A stretch of 64,000 nucleotides of DNA, from the NCBI GenBank assembly GCA_008330645.1, contig VLTN01000044.1, positions 124,001 through 188,000 on the forward strand. Reading direction: 5' to 3'. Positions 39,845 to 49,464 of this stretch are shown one piece after another (position 1 is the stretch's first letter; each line of letters begins with the position of its first letter). Under the pieces are notes generated by a model. The model did no database searches, was not told the origin of the DNA, and saw nothing but the letters and a program-made list of their open reading frames with translations. The position numbers were made by a program, and so were the translations under genes. The stretch comes from Cafeteria roenbergensis. Lineage: Eukaryota > Sar > Bigyra > Bicosoecida > Cafeteriaceae.

Positions 39845-41023
39845 TCAATGCCCGCCGCAGCGCCACGATCGCCCTCCGCCAAAACCTCGGGCCGCCCCTG
39901 CACCAGGTCCTGCGCCACCCCCGGCGGACCTCAGCTGCTCGGCTCCGCTCCCACCCGACGAGCCGAACCCCGCGGCCTCGCCGCCCCCTGCAGGCCCGAC
40001 CGCCCGCCACGTGCACTGGCAGCAGTAGGCTCGCCACCCTGGGGCTGCCTCCAGGCCTTTTCCAAGCTCCTCGCGGTTCGGGTGGTGCTCCCGGAAGAAC
40101 ATGTACCCGAGCGTGCCTGGCGCGATTCCGCCGCCTGGCGTCCCAGGCACGGTTGGCGACTCTGCATCGCTGTCGGACGCAGCGGAGGCCGGCCTCGGGC
40201 CGGTGTGACCAGCGGAGTGGTCCCCGGTGGCGGCCCCACGCCAGCGCTGGCCGTCGAACGCCTCCACCGCCATATCGCACTCGATGCAACGCATGCGGTC
40301 GCAACAGCGAACCTGACCGGCGAAGCGAGAGGCCGACCCGTTGCGCCCCATCGGCAGAGCCGTGCCGCCGATGAACAGCGCAGCACAGCGCGAGGAACCC
40401 CCCCGGCTACCGGCCCCGCCGCTGCTGCTTCCCCAACCCGCAGGGGCAGCGGCAGTGCTTGCCGCAGAGCTCCGAGCGCCAATGTGGTGCGGCCGTGCGT
40501 GCGCCCCCGCGCCGGGCGTTGGCCCGGCACCGGAAGCGCCTGAGCCGCCAGCTGTACGGCGGGCGCCGCCAGCCCGGGAAGTCCTATCTGGGGATGGGAC
40601 CGTCAGGGCGAGAAGTGCGTCCACCGTGCTCTGGCCGCCAGCGGGGGCTCTCGGCCCCCGTCCAGCGACGGACCGAAGCGGTAGCTCCCGTGCGCGCCCG
40701 TGGTGAGGGTTGTCCAAGCGAGGATCCCCCCTCGCACTGCTCGCAGTCGAGGCGTCCTGCGAAGCTGCCGGGCGGCTGTGCCCCAGCGACAGGGCGCGCT
40801 CCATCTCAGCAAGGGATGCCGCCAGGTCGTCGTCGTCGTCCAGCGCACTGCTGCCGCCCGGAGCAGCGCGCGCGGATGTCTGCCTACCGGGGCCCGCGCT
40901 ATGGGCAGTTGCGGGCATGCGCCTGGTTCTTGTCGCAGCTGTGGTCCCTTGGGGGACGGGGGAGGAGGCGGAGCCGCCGAGCTCGGCCAGCAACCGTTCG
41001 AGGTCGGCTTCGTCGCTTGCCAT
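39845..41023 (-). CDS. CFAP418: Cilia- and flagella-associated protein 418 (C8orf37 family)
   Basis: Single exon, 392 residues from the ATG opening MASDEADLERLLAELGG, which resembles the acidic start of animal CFAP418 (about 207 residues). The conserved C-terminal domain is clear: CCDRMRCIECDMAVEAFDG, then GYMFFREHHPNREELGKGL, then GWRAYCCQCTWRAV, with the paired cysteines of the family. CFAP418 in vertebrates is needed for photoreceptor and ciliary membrane organisation (family knowledge). Here it is nearly twice the usual length because of a Ser/Ala/Gly-rich middle, an insert of about 35 residues inside the conserved domain (between EAFDG and YMFF), and a Gly-rich C-terminal tail. Presence implies a cilium or flagellum. 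Confidence 0.9.
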   Translation of the reverse strand: MASDEADLERLLAELGGSASSPVPQGTTAATRTRRMPATAHSAGPGRQTSARAAPGGSSALDDDDDLAASLAEMERALSLGHSRPAASQDASTASSARGDPRLDNPHHGRARELPLRSVAGRGPRAPAGGQSTVDALLALTVPSPDRTSRAGGARRTAGGSGASGAGPTPGAGAHARPHHIGARSSAASTAAAPAGWGSSSGGAGSRGGSSRCAALFIGGTALPMGRNGSASRFAGQVRCCDRMRCIECDMAVEAFDGQRWRGAATGDHSAGHTGPRPASAASDSDAESPTVPGTPGGGIAPGTLGYMFFREHHPNREELGKGLEAAPGWRAYCCQCTWRAVGPAGGGEAAGFGSSGGSGAEQLRSAGGGAGPGAGAARGFGGGRSWRCGGH

Positions 41024-41390
41024 GGCCTTGCGATTGCGGAGCAGCACTCCCACAGGCTGACGAGTGGGGCAGAGAGCACCTCGTGGCACCCTCCCTGCGC
41101 CACGCCCGCCGAGTACACAGCCGCAGGGCGTCGTGTGCGCGGGGCGGGCGAGCTCGTCCGCCGTTTGTTGTGATGCGATGAGGCAGAGCCGCGTGAATAG
41201 CATCGGGGCCTGCCCACGGCTCGGCTCGGCGCTGCCCTTTCGGGTGGGCAACGCGCCTGTGGATCGACCCGGGCGGGAGGGCGACCTAGCGGGCTTGCCA
41301 GAATGAGCTTTGCGGGCGAGCGCGAGGCTGTTGTGGCAACGCAGAAGACTCGTTCAGACGCAGTTCAATTTCGAAGCCGCTGGCCGCTCA
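41024..41390. other. Intergenic, no gene seen
   Basis: 367 bp between the CFAP418 start and the coiled-coil gene stop, both on the minus strand. Nothing recognisable. Confidence 0.5.
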
Positions 41391-42274
41391 TCACATGTCG
41401 CCTCCCGCCTCGAGCGCATCGTCACCGACAACCTCCACAGCCAGACGCTGGACCTGCTCGCCCACCTCGGCGAGCCTGCGCGAGGTGTCCTTGTTCTGCT
41501 GGGCAAGGATGTTAGCCTCGCCCTTGGCCACGTTTACCTGCCGCTGCAGCTGGGCCACCTGCGCCGTCAGGCTCTCAAGCTTGTCGGAAAACTCCGCCCT
41601 TACTTCGCGAATGGCCGCACTGCAGGAACGCGTGGGCGTAGGGAGGAGGGCGCGCGCGCGATACGGTTTGCCGCCGCATGCTGGGCTCGGCAGTTGCCAC
41701 GCAGGCAGCGAGGCGAGACGGGGAGAGCCTCCCCCGGGCGCGGCCCAAGCTGCGCTCCCGCTCCGCCCTCCTCGGGTGCCCCCGCCCGCTGCACGCGCAC
41801 CGCCTGCCGTGGCATGCCGCGCTGCTCACTTGAGCTCGTCGCGGAAGCTGGCCATGACGTCGGTGTCCTTTTCGTCTTTCGAGGCCGCGGCCTCCTTCAG
41901 CGCCGCCACTGACTCGCCTTGCGACCGGAGCTCCTGCGGCGACGGTTGAACACAAAGACAACATCGCACACGCTGGGTGGCGCTGCGCAAGTTTGGACTC
42001 CAACGATGAGCGCTGTCGCTGCCGTTCTCGGCGGGGCGGGCGCGATCCGCCCAGCGGCTGCGAGTTGCACAGAGCGCGCACCCAAACTGGCCGTCTGGAT
42101 GCGGCTTGAAGTGCATGCTGGTCTCATGCTGCGAGGTCCCTTCCGCCGGTCTCAGGGGCTCACCGCCTCCAGCGCCTCGACCTTGCGCTTGAGCCCAGGC
42201 TGCGAACCAGCGCCGGTGCTCGCAAACGCGGAGCCGCCAGTGAAGCCCATTGCCGCCGACGAGCTGGATGCCAT
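41391..42274 (-). CDS. Small coiled-coil protein, function unknown
   Basis: Three exons (42164-42274, 41830-41933, 41391-41619) join with exact phase to 147 residues: MASSSSAAMGFTGGSAF, then KRKVEALEAELRSQ, then a continuous heptad-rich helix to about residue 138, ending EAGGDM. Both introns (210 and 230 bp) are GTGAG...CAG. The reading was built by hand from splice sites, and the uninterrupted heptads across both junctions support it. No family recognised; it could be a subunit of a coiled-coil complex. Confidence 0.75.
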
Positions 42275-42512
42275 GGAGGCGAGAGACAACGCCACGGGAG
42301 GCCTTGGGGTGCTCGAGGGCACTCGGGGGGCGCGTTGCGGGCCTTGCCGTGCGAGCGTCAGTTGCGTTGCAATCGCCGCCGGGGCGGCTCTGCCAGCGCC
42401 GACATTCCGCCGAGCGCCACTGGCGGCCTGCAGGAGGTTCTCTCTCGCGGGGTTGCCTCAGCCGTGCAGCGCGAGCCCGGTCAGCGCGCTCCTCTTTGTT
42501 GCTCGTCCCGTG
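42275..42512. promoter_or_regulatory. Head-to-head region, coiled-coil gene / APH-1
   Basis: 238 bp between two divergent ATGs. No motif recognised; a shared promoter is inferred from position. Confidence 0.4.
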
Positions 42513-44023
42513 ATGCCAGCCGCAACTGCCATCGGCGCGGCGCTGCTGGCCTTCGGACCGCCTGCGGTGTTTTTCTTCGGATTCATCGCGCCTCGCTCCC
42601 AGCTGCTCATCATGTCCATCCTTGCTGCCTTCGTGTGGGTCGTCGCCATCACGATCGCGGGCGTCGTGTGGGTGGCCATCCCACCGCTGCAGGAGGCCAC
42701 TGCTCTGCACCTGCCCGTCGCGGTGCTGTTTCAAGTGAGCCCTGCTGCGCACCGAGGCCCACAGCGGCGGCAGCACTGCCGCCGCTGGAGACCACAAATG
42801 CGGCACGCCGGGGTGAATTTTGTCCCATGAGCCTGTCGCGGGGCAAGATCCCTGCCCGCCCCCCACCCCGGCCCCTCCGCATGCTCGATCCCGCGTGCGA
42901 CTCGGCGCGCCCGCCGACCGAGGCTGCGCGGATGGGCTTTGTGTGGCAGACGCGCCCCGGGCATTATTGTGCCCCTTGCCCCGTTCCCCGTTGGGCCGGA
43001 TCGCGCTGCACCGCAGGAGGCCGCACGTTGGTGCCTTGGACGCATCCACGTGTCTGCAGAGACCTACGTCGTCCAGCTCATGCCGGCGGCTGACTCCATG
43101 GCGTGGAACGACCTGTCTGTGGCGCTGGCGGCAGGATCCGGTGAGGCTCGTACCGCCGTTGGAGCGAGAATGCCTCGGGTTCCGCGCCCAGCCGCGCGGC
43201 CGCATGCCAGGGACACTCCGCCCCCCCCAAGGCACTCGTGGTGTCCGGCGCGCCCCCCTCGCCCCGCGAGGCCACCCGTCCACCGTCTGCCCGGCGCGCG
43301 CAGTGTGTCGACGCGTTGGAACTTCTTCTTCCCCCCCCCCCACACACACAAACACCCTCTGCCTCCCCGCGCAGGGTTCGGCATTGTGCACGCGGTGACC
43401 ATGCACGGCGGCGCCATCGTGGCCTCGGCGGGGCCCTCGTCGGGGGCCCTCCGGCCTGCAGCGTGCCCCTCGGCCTGCAGTCGGGCGCCCAGGCGTTCAT
43501 GGTGGCCGTCGCCCACCTGGCGCTGATGGTGGTGGCGTTCGACATCGCCCGGTCGGTGTCCGGCCGCACGGTGGGTGCGATGGCCGACCGACCGGGGCGC
43601 CCGGCCACTGCCTCGGCGGTGGGTGTGGAGGTGGACGTTCCTCGCTCGGCGGTGCTGTCAGCGGCCGCGCGGTGGGCCGGCGTCGTCATCTTGCATCTGC
43701 TGTGGGCGCTGCCATCGCTGGCCGCCGCCTCGTCGGCATTCGGCTGCGAGGGGGCGCTGATTGGGCAGGCGCTGGCAACGATGCTTGCAGTAGTGTGGGC
43801 GTGGCGTGTGGCCGCGGACCCCTTCTACGAGCCGCGGCAGCGCGCGGCAAGAGCCGACGCCATCGCAGAGGCGGAGCGCGCTCGGAGGCTGCGGGAGGCG
43901 GAGGCAGCGGCAGCGGCGGACAGGGAGGCGGCAGCGAGTGCTGCTGGCGCGCGGCGCAGGGGCGGGGCGGGACAGCCCGAGGAGGAGGAGGCGGCGGCCG
44001 GAGAGCCCGGGGCTGCCGCGTAG
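42513..44023 (+). CDS. APH1: Gamma-secretase subunit APH-1 (apparent frameshift in last exon)
   Basis: Exons 42513-42734, 43017-43140 and 43375-44023. Exon 1 matches the family start (MPAATAIGAALLAFGPPAVF, then two spans ending VAVLFQ). Exon 2 begins EAARWCLGRIHV, matching the family QEVFRFAYYKLL region; exon 3 begins FGIVHAVTMHGG. The later spans keep the two conserved histidines of APH-1 (VAVAHLALMVVAFD and GVVILHLLWALP). APH-1 scaffolds gamma-secretase, which cleaves membrane proteins within the bilayer (family knowledge). Oddity: the frame changes between about 43425 and 43450, inside exon 3, where a run of G/C suggests a one-base indel; no GTGAG donor is present. The C-terminus adds a charged Ala/Glu/Arg helix not typical of the family. 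Confidence 0.85.
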
Positions 44024-44417
44024 TCCGGACCCAGGACGGGACATGAGGGGCGGGGGGGCGGGCGCCCGAGAGAGCGGTACTCGCAGGACGGCTGGCCACT
44101 GGCAGCAGCCTCGGCTTGCAATGGGCCCTCGATTGTGGATGCTTGACTGGCAAGAGCTGAGGGCATGGTGCAAGCACACGGAAACGACATTGTGGGCGAG
44201 GCGGTCACGCGCTAAGCAGCTGATGCCTGAGGACACGCATGCACGCGCTCCCCGCGCACGCGCACACACAAACACGCTCAGGCTGGAGCGTGTTCATTGC
44301 GGGCAGGGCAGGGCAGGGCAGGGCAAGGCAAGGCAAGGCAGAGTTGCACGACTCGGCGCCGCGACGCCTCGCGGCGGCACGAGGATCGTGGGAACGAGGC
44401 TGGCACCGCAGCCTCGC
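44024..44417. other. Intergenic, no gene; contains (GGGCA)n
   Basis: 394 bp between convergent APH-1 and SEC61G. Bases 44301-44340 are a short tandem array of GGGCA then AGGCA units. Confidence 0.6.
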
Positions 44418-44645
44418 TCAGCTCATCAGCACCTGGTTGAGGGGCATGGCGAAGAGCTTCACGAAGAAGCCGATGACGCCCATGATGCCGAAGCCCACCG
44501 CGACGACGGTCGAGATCTGGCGCATCTCGGCAAAGTTGGGCTTCTGGCACTTGTCCACGAAGCCGTAGGCCTCCTTGAAGAACTTCACAAGGGGCTCGAC
44601 GATCTTGGTGTCGACGACATCGGATCCCTTGCCAGAGGCGGCCAT
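44418..44645 (-). CDS. SEC61G: Sec61 gamma subunit (Sss1/SecE family)
   Basis: Uninterrupted, 75 residues (human 68). It is part of the Sec61 protein-conducting channel of the endoplasmic reticulum. An amphipathic helix (KIVEPLVKFFKEAYGFVDKC) precedes QKPNFAEMRQIS, and the single membrane span (VVAVGFGIMGVIGFFVKL) near the C-terminus ends in AMPLNQVLMS. The order and spacing match the family exactly. The ATG at 44645 starts a short polar N-terminus. Confidence 0.96.
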   Translation of the reverse strand: MAASGKGSDVVDTKIVEPLVKFFKEAYGFVDKCQKPNFAEMRQISTVVAVGFGIMGVIGFFVKLFAMPLNQVLMS

Positions 44646-45304
44646 TGATGCGAGGCTCGGCGCGCGGTATGCGGCTCCGTGGGGAGGCGAGGCCTGACTG
44701 CGGCAGCGGGAGGCCGAAGAGCGAGGCAGGTGGCAGCCGGTGGCAAGGCGCTCCGAGAGTCTCGGGCCGGGGCCAGGTTTCCGCGGGGCTGCCCGACGAC
44801 GCGGGCGCCGAGGGCAAGCTCGGCGCGCAATCATTGTTGCAGCGCAGGCTCGCGCGCCGGCCCGGCCCGCGCCCGAGCCGGTCCGTGGCGGCCCGGTCGA
44901 CCTGCCGCACCATCCAGACATGGTGCGAGCCATGCCCGCAGGCGGACTGCGTGCGGCTGCGGCCGGCGAGGCAGCATCGCATGCGGGCGCGACGCCTGCT
45001 CGGGCCGGTGCCACGTTGCGGCTGCCCGCGCCCGGCCCTGGGGCGGGATTCCAGCGGGGGGAGGGTGGCTCCTGTCTTGCGCAGCGAGCTCGGCAATGCA
45101 GGGGCGAGGAGGGCGGACTCACGCTGGCTCGGGAGGTGCAATCCGGAGCGGGAGGACGGCGGCGAGCCGCGGCTTCGCGCCCTGCTCGCAGCGAGCAGCT
45201 GGCAGAGGCGGTCGCTCACTGCGAAAAAGGGAAGGATCGGCGCCCCGGGGCTCTGTCACCAGTGAGCACAGCCTCCGTCGCCCGCCCCGGGGACCGCTGC
45301 CAAG
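44646..45304. promoter_or_regulatory. Divergent intergenic region, SEC61G / RPL35
   Basis: 659 bp between two divergent housekeeping genes; no open frame supported. It should carry both promoters. No motif stands out by eye. Confidence 0.4.
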
Positions 45305-46110
45305 ATGCGTGAGCCAGGCGCGCGCTGCGCAGATGCTCGTGCCGGGATCGATGCGCAGGGGGCGCTCGCGGCGGAGCGAGGGCCCTGCGTGGCGCGCGAA
45401 GCCGCAGGGGGTCGGTTCGTCATGCTCTGCGCCCTTGACGGCTGGGTGCCTTTGCGAAGCCGGCGCCCGCCCCCGCCCGCGCTCCCTGCGCCCGCCCCGC
45501 GCCCGCCGACCCGCCGCAGCCAAGGCCTCGATGAAGGAGCTCACCACCATGGACAAGGACGGCCTCCTTAAGCAGCTTGAGAGCTACAAGAACGAGCTCG
45601 CTGATGTGAGCACTGCCCGAGCGCTGCAAGCCGTCGCCGCCCGCTCGCCAAGCCACTGGAACGCTCAGACGCGCGCCAGGACGCGGCTGGGGCGACGGTC
45701 GTAAGGATGAGCGGGGGAGAAGGTGTGGCTGGGGTGCTGTGCGGCCGAGGGCCAGGTCTGCGCCAGCCACTGCTCGCTTGCCGTCTTGGTTCTGGAACCC
45801 GCCTTTGGTTCGCCCCCCCCCCTCGCAGCTCCGCGTGAAGCAGATGGCGTCCGGCACCGCTGCCAAGCTCGCCCACATCAAGGTCGTGCGCAAGAACATC
45901 GCTCGCGTGCTCACCACCTACAACAGCAAGCGCCGCGAGGAGGCCCGCGCCAGCTACGCCGGCAAGGCTTTCGTGCCCAAGACTCTCCGCCCCAAGCTCA
46001 CGCGCGCCAAGCGCCGGGCTCTGACGGATGCCCAGAAGGCCAAGGTGGTGCCCCGCATCGCCAAGCGCGTGAACAACTTCCCCATGCGCAAGTTCGCCGT
46101 GCTGGCGTGA
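45305..46110 (+). CDS. RPL35: Large-subunit ribosomal protein uL29 (L35)
   Basis: Three exons: 45305-45308, 45520-45605 and 45829-46110, totalling 123 residues, the same as human L35. Exon 1 is only ATGC: the start codon plus one base, then a GTGAG donor; the next exon supplies MPKASMKELTTMDKDGLL. Matching blocks: LLKQLESYKNELADLRV, KLAHIKVVRKNIARVLT, then the basic LRPKLTRAKRRAL stretch and MRKFAVLA end. The protein sits near the peptide exit tunnel of the 60S subunit (family knowledge). A start codon interrupted right away by an intron is a known habit of ribosomal protein genes, and exact phase supports it here. Confidence 0.95.
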
Positions 46111-46470
46111 GCTGGAAACACTCGGGAGGGTGCTCGGCTCTCCCGCCGGGCTGCTCCCCTCCTGCGGACGGTGCTTGCAACGGGGACGGGTCCCTTCTTT
46201 CGGGCCCCTCTCGCCTCTGCACCGCCAAGTGTTGGGCTGGGGACGAATCGGGGCGATCTTTGTGAGGGCGCCGGCGAGCTGCGCGCTTGGACTGACTGAG
46301 GTGCTGCTCGTTGTGCTGCGGCGCTCGAACTCAACGGGCGACAGGCTTACGCTGGGCGTAGTCACGCACCGACTCCCACACAGTAGCTGGCGTCGAGCGG
46401 GACTCTCACAGTCGTTTGCGGCACTCGACGAGGCTGGCACCCGCCGCACACAGCGCCGAAACGAAGAGCC
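46111..46470. other. Intergenic, no gene seen
   Basis: 360 bp between convergent RPL35 and the low-complexity gene. Nothing recognisable. Confidence 0.5.
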
Positions 46471-49155
46471 TCACTGCTGGTCATAGCTGCCTTGAGGCCG
46501 CCGCTGGGCCAGCCGTCGCGGGATGGCCACAGGAAGGGACGCGGCCACGGCCGGCGCGCGCACGGCACTGGGCGCAGCGCCGCCGGCAGCCGGACGACCC
46601 GCCGTCGCGCCCCGGCCAAATAGCAGAATGCCCTGGCTGAAGTCCACGCCTGCGCCAGCCTCGCGCTGCTCCCCCGCCCCCTCCTGCTCCAGCGGGTCCT
46701 CCTCGCCCTCGCCCTCGCCCTCGCCCTCGCCCTCGCCCTCGCCCTCGCCCTCGCCCTCGCCCTCGCCCTCGCCCTCGCCCTCGCCCTCGCCCTCGCCCTC
46801 GCCCTCGCCCTCGCCCTCGCCCTCGCCCTCGCCCTCGCCCTCGCCCTCGCCCTCGCCCTCGCCCTCGCCCTCGCCCTCGCCCTCGCCCTCGCCCTCGCCC
46901 TCGCCCTCGCCCTCGCCCGCAGCTGCCTCGCCGCCGCCATCGGCATGCCCTGGCGCTACCGCCCCGACCTCCCCGCCGTGACGCTCGTCGACGGCACAGC
47001 CGGGCAGCTCAGCGTCCGCTGCCGCTGCCCGCCCCTGCTGGTGCTGGCTCTGTCGGGCCGTCACCCCGTGTGCGCCTGAATGCCTGGCACTGCCAGCGGA
47101 TGGCAACGCGTCCCCCCCGTCTGACTCCAACGGCGCTGCTGGCGCTGCTGGCGCTGCTGCTGCTGCATCGGCGTCCTTGTGGCCGCGCTGCACACAGCCC
47201 GAGGGCGGCTCTACCAGCAAGCCCGCTCCGCTGGACGCGCGCCCGCCGCTGGCCGGCCCCAACGTCACCAGGCCGCCTCCGGCAAACGACGCAGCCAGCC
47301 CAGACCGGTACACAGGGACGCCGCCGGGAGAGCTGGTGAGCGACGCCCCGCGCCCGGCAGGTTGCGGGCGCCGACTGCCTGCAATCCCCCGCCCACCGCC
47401 GCTGCTCCCGCCGCCGGCGTCGTCGCCTCCGCCCCCGCCAGCGGGGCCGCCGTCCATTGCGGCATCGCGATCAGCCACGCCGCTCGCCAGCCCGCCCGCT
47501 GCGGCCTCGGGCACAGCCGCGCCCGCCCCCTGTTGCGGGCTTGCCCCGCCCTGCGCCTCCGGCGCCCCGTCGTCGCCCCAGGCAACGTCCTCCTCCTCCT
47601 CCAGCGCCGCTGCGAAGAGCTGGCTCAGCCGCGCGGCCTCCTCCTGGGCTGCCAGAGCTGTTCCGGCACCCGCATTCACGGCTTTGCCGGGACCAGCTGC
47701 CCCCGCGGCACCCGTCACCACTGGGCGCTGCGGCGGGTCGGCGGCGCGATGCTGGGCAGCGGCAGCGGCGGGGTCGGCGGGGTCGGCGGCGGGGTCCGCG
47801 GCGGCAATCTCAGCCTCGTGCTCAGGCCGCCGGCTCGCGACGGCGCCGGCCGGCCGCCCTCCTGTTCCCCCTCCGGGCGCAATGGCAAGGGACGACGCCT
47901 CTGCCGGGGCCTGGTCGGCTCTGCCGGGGGGCGGGCTGACGGGTGCCGCGGCTGCCGCGGCGACCACGACGGCCGTTTCTGCAACGGCCTGCCACCAGGC
48001 TGTCGCAAGCGCCGCCGCCCGCAGCCTGGCCGCGTGCCGCCTCACCGCCTGGACGCGGAACGCCGCAACCTCTGCGGCCGCCGCGGCGGCGGACGACCTG
48101 GCGAAGTGCCGCAGTCGCTCCCTCGCCGTGCCGTTGTCGAGATCGGCGCTGAGCAGCTCGCCGACCGCCGCCGACCGCCGCTCGCCGACCGCCGCCGCTG
48201 ATGCCGCCGCCGACGCCGCCGCCGATGCCGTGGAGGCCGCCGTCGCCGCTGAGGCAGCAGCGCCCCGCCCCCCCGTCGGGGCTCCTCCGCCCCCGGCCCC
48301 GCCTGCAGCCGCCTCCTCGGCCTCCTCCAGCGCAGACAGCAGGACGGTCCGCATCAGGCCCCGCACGTCGGACGCGAGGCGGTGCGCCTGCCCCCGCCTG
48401 CCCCCGCCAGCGACGCTGCTGGGCGGCCCGCCTGCACCGGCGGCCGTCGCGTCCTCCGCCTCGAGCGACACGGCGCCTCTGCGAGCGGCGGCGAGCCACG
48501 GGCTCGACGCCCCCTCCGCCGCCCCGCGCCACGACGAGGCCATGGACTGCAGGGTGAAGGACCCCTCGCTGATGAGCATGCTGGCGTCCTCTGCGCCCGC
48601 GACGGACGAGGCGGCGGCGCCCAGCCAGGCAGCTGCGGCGTCGCCGACCGTCCCCGCACCCGGCGCCGACTGCAGGCCCTCCTCGGCGTCGCGCTCGTCG
48701 GGGTCGGCGCCGTCGTCGACGCCGTCTGCGTCGCGCGACTGCCCGCGGGCGCGGCCTGCGCGCGACTGGGCGCGCTCCTCGAACAGGGCCCACTCGAATT
48801 CCGTGTGCTGCGACACTGCCCCGGACCGGTCCGCCGACACGCGCACCGCATCGCCCCGCCCAGAGGGCACGCGCGCGTGCTTCAGCATGGCGGCGACGGG
48901 AAGAGACTCGGGCCCGAAGCTGTCATCGAGCTGGCGCCAAAGCTCGCGCAGCGCTGCCTCATCACACGGCGCGCCCGACTTTTGGCCAGCCGCCTCGGCC
49001 AGCGCCGCCGTGGCTGCGGCGATGGAATCCGCCCCATGGAGAAGCGCGGCGGCGTCTGTGTCCGCCGCGGTGGGGTCAAGGGCACCCGCAATCGCCTCCG
49101 AGAGCCATTTCGGCGGCCGCGGCACGTGCGCGTCTAGCAGTGTGGTTCGAGCCAT
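46471..49155 (-). CDS. Unrecognised low-complexity protein with a Gly-Glu repeat
   Basis: Single open frame, 894 residues from an ATG (MARTTLLDAHVPRPPKWLSE). The first about 130 residues look folded (helices around LRELWRQLDDSFGPESLPVA); then comes a long Ala/Gly/Ser-rich stretch. Residues about 746-818 are some 36 Gly-Glu dipeptides, encoded by a hexanucleotide array. The end, VDFSQGILLFGRGATAG onward, is polar and basic. No family recognised. The plus strand is also open for much of this length, which is common in such GC-rich DNA; the minus frame is preferred because it has an ATG, a plausible folded start and a sensible position upstream of the next minus gene. Confidence 0.6.
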   Translation of the reverse strand: MARTTLLDAHVPRPPKWLSEAIAGALDPTAADTDAAALLHGADSIAAATAALAEAAGQKSGAPCDEAALRELWRQLDDSFGPESLPVAAMLKHARVPSGRGDAVRVSADRSGAVSQHTEFEWALFEERAQSRAGRARGQSRDADGVDDGADPDERDAEEGLQSAPGAGTVGDAAAAWLGAAASSVAGAEDASMLISEGSFTLQSMASSWRGAAEGASSPWLAAARRGAVSLEAEDATAAGAGGPPSSVAGGGRRGQAHRLASDVRGLMRTVLLSALEEAEEAAAGGAGGGGAPTGGRGAAASAATAASTASAAASAAASAAAVGERRSAAVGELLSADLDNGTARERLRHFARSSAAAAAAEVAAFRVQAVRRHAARLRAAALATAWWQAVAETAVVVAAAAAAPVSPPPGRADQAPAEASSLAIAPGGGTGGRPAGAVASRRPEHEAEIAAADPAADPADPAAAAAQHRAADPPQRPVVTGAAGAAGPGKAVNAGAGTALAAQEEAARLSQLFAAALEEEEDVAWGDDGAPEAQGGASPQQGAGAAVPEAAAGGLASGVADRDAAMDGGPAGGGGGDDAGGGSSGGGRGIAGSRRPQPAGRGASLTSSPGGVPVYRSGLAASFAGGGLVTLGPASGGRASSGAGLLVEPPSGCVQRGHKDADAAAAAPAAPAAPLESDGGDALPSAGSARHSGAHGVTARQSQHQQGRAAAADAELPGCAVDERHGGEVGAVAPGHADGGGEAAAGEGEGEGEGEGEGEGEGEGEGEGEGEGEGEGEGEGEGEGEGEGEGEGEGEGEGEGEGEGEGEGEGEGEGEGEEDPLEQEGAGEQREAGAGVDFSQGILLFGRGATAGRPAAGGAAPSAVRAPAVAASLPVAIPRRLAQRRPQGSYDQQ
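46701..46917. repeat. (GCCCTC) hexanucleotide array, about 36 copies
   Basis: About 217 bp of near-perfect GCCCTC units (GAGGGC on the minus strand). In the minus-strand gene it encodes (Gly-Glu)n. The perfect copies suggest recent expansion and likely length variation between alleles. Confidence 0.97.
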
Positions 49156-49464
49156 GGCGCACCACCGCGCCCGTGGGCAGGGTCACGTGTGGCTGAGAGC
49201 GAGACCCGCCTGCCCGCGGAGGCCGAGGGACGGGCTGCTGCGCCGGCTGAAGAGTGCAGGCGAACGGCAAGTCGCCGGCCGCAGCTGGCCGCAGGGCCGG
49301 CATAGTTCAAGCGGCAGAGTTGCAGGCAAAACGCAAATTGGAGCTGACATGCCCGCTCACGCACCGGCCAGAGGCCGCCCACACACCACCACACACGCAC
49401 GCAGGGTGGCGTACATATAGTTGTCTCGCTTCGCGCGCCCGCTGTGGACCGATGCGACGCTCGG
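49156..49464. other. Intergenic, no gene seen
   Basis: 309 bp between two minus-strand genes. Nothing recognisable. Confidence 0.5.

Noticed and set aside
47177-49420. Long plus-strand open frame opposite the low-complexity gene
   Set aside because: It begins without an ATG, is Ala/Pro/Ser-rich as expected for the complement of Gly/Ala-rich coding DNA, and has no folded region.
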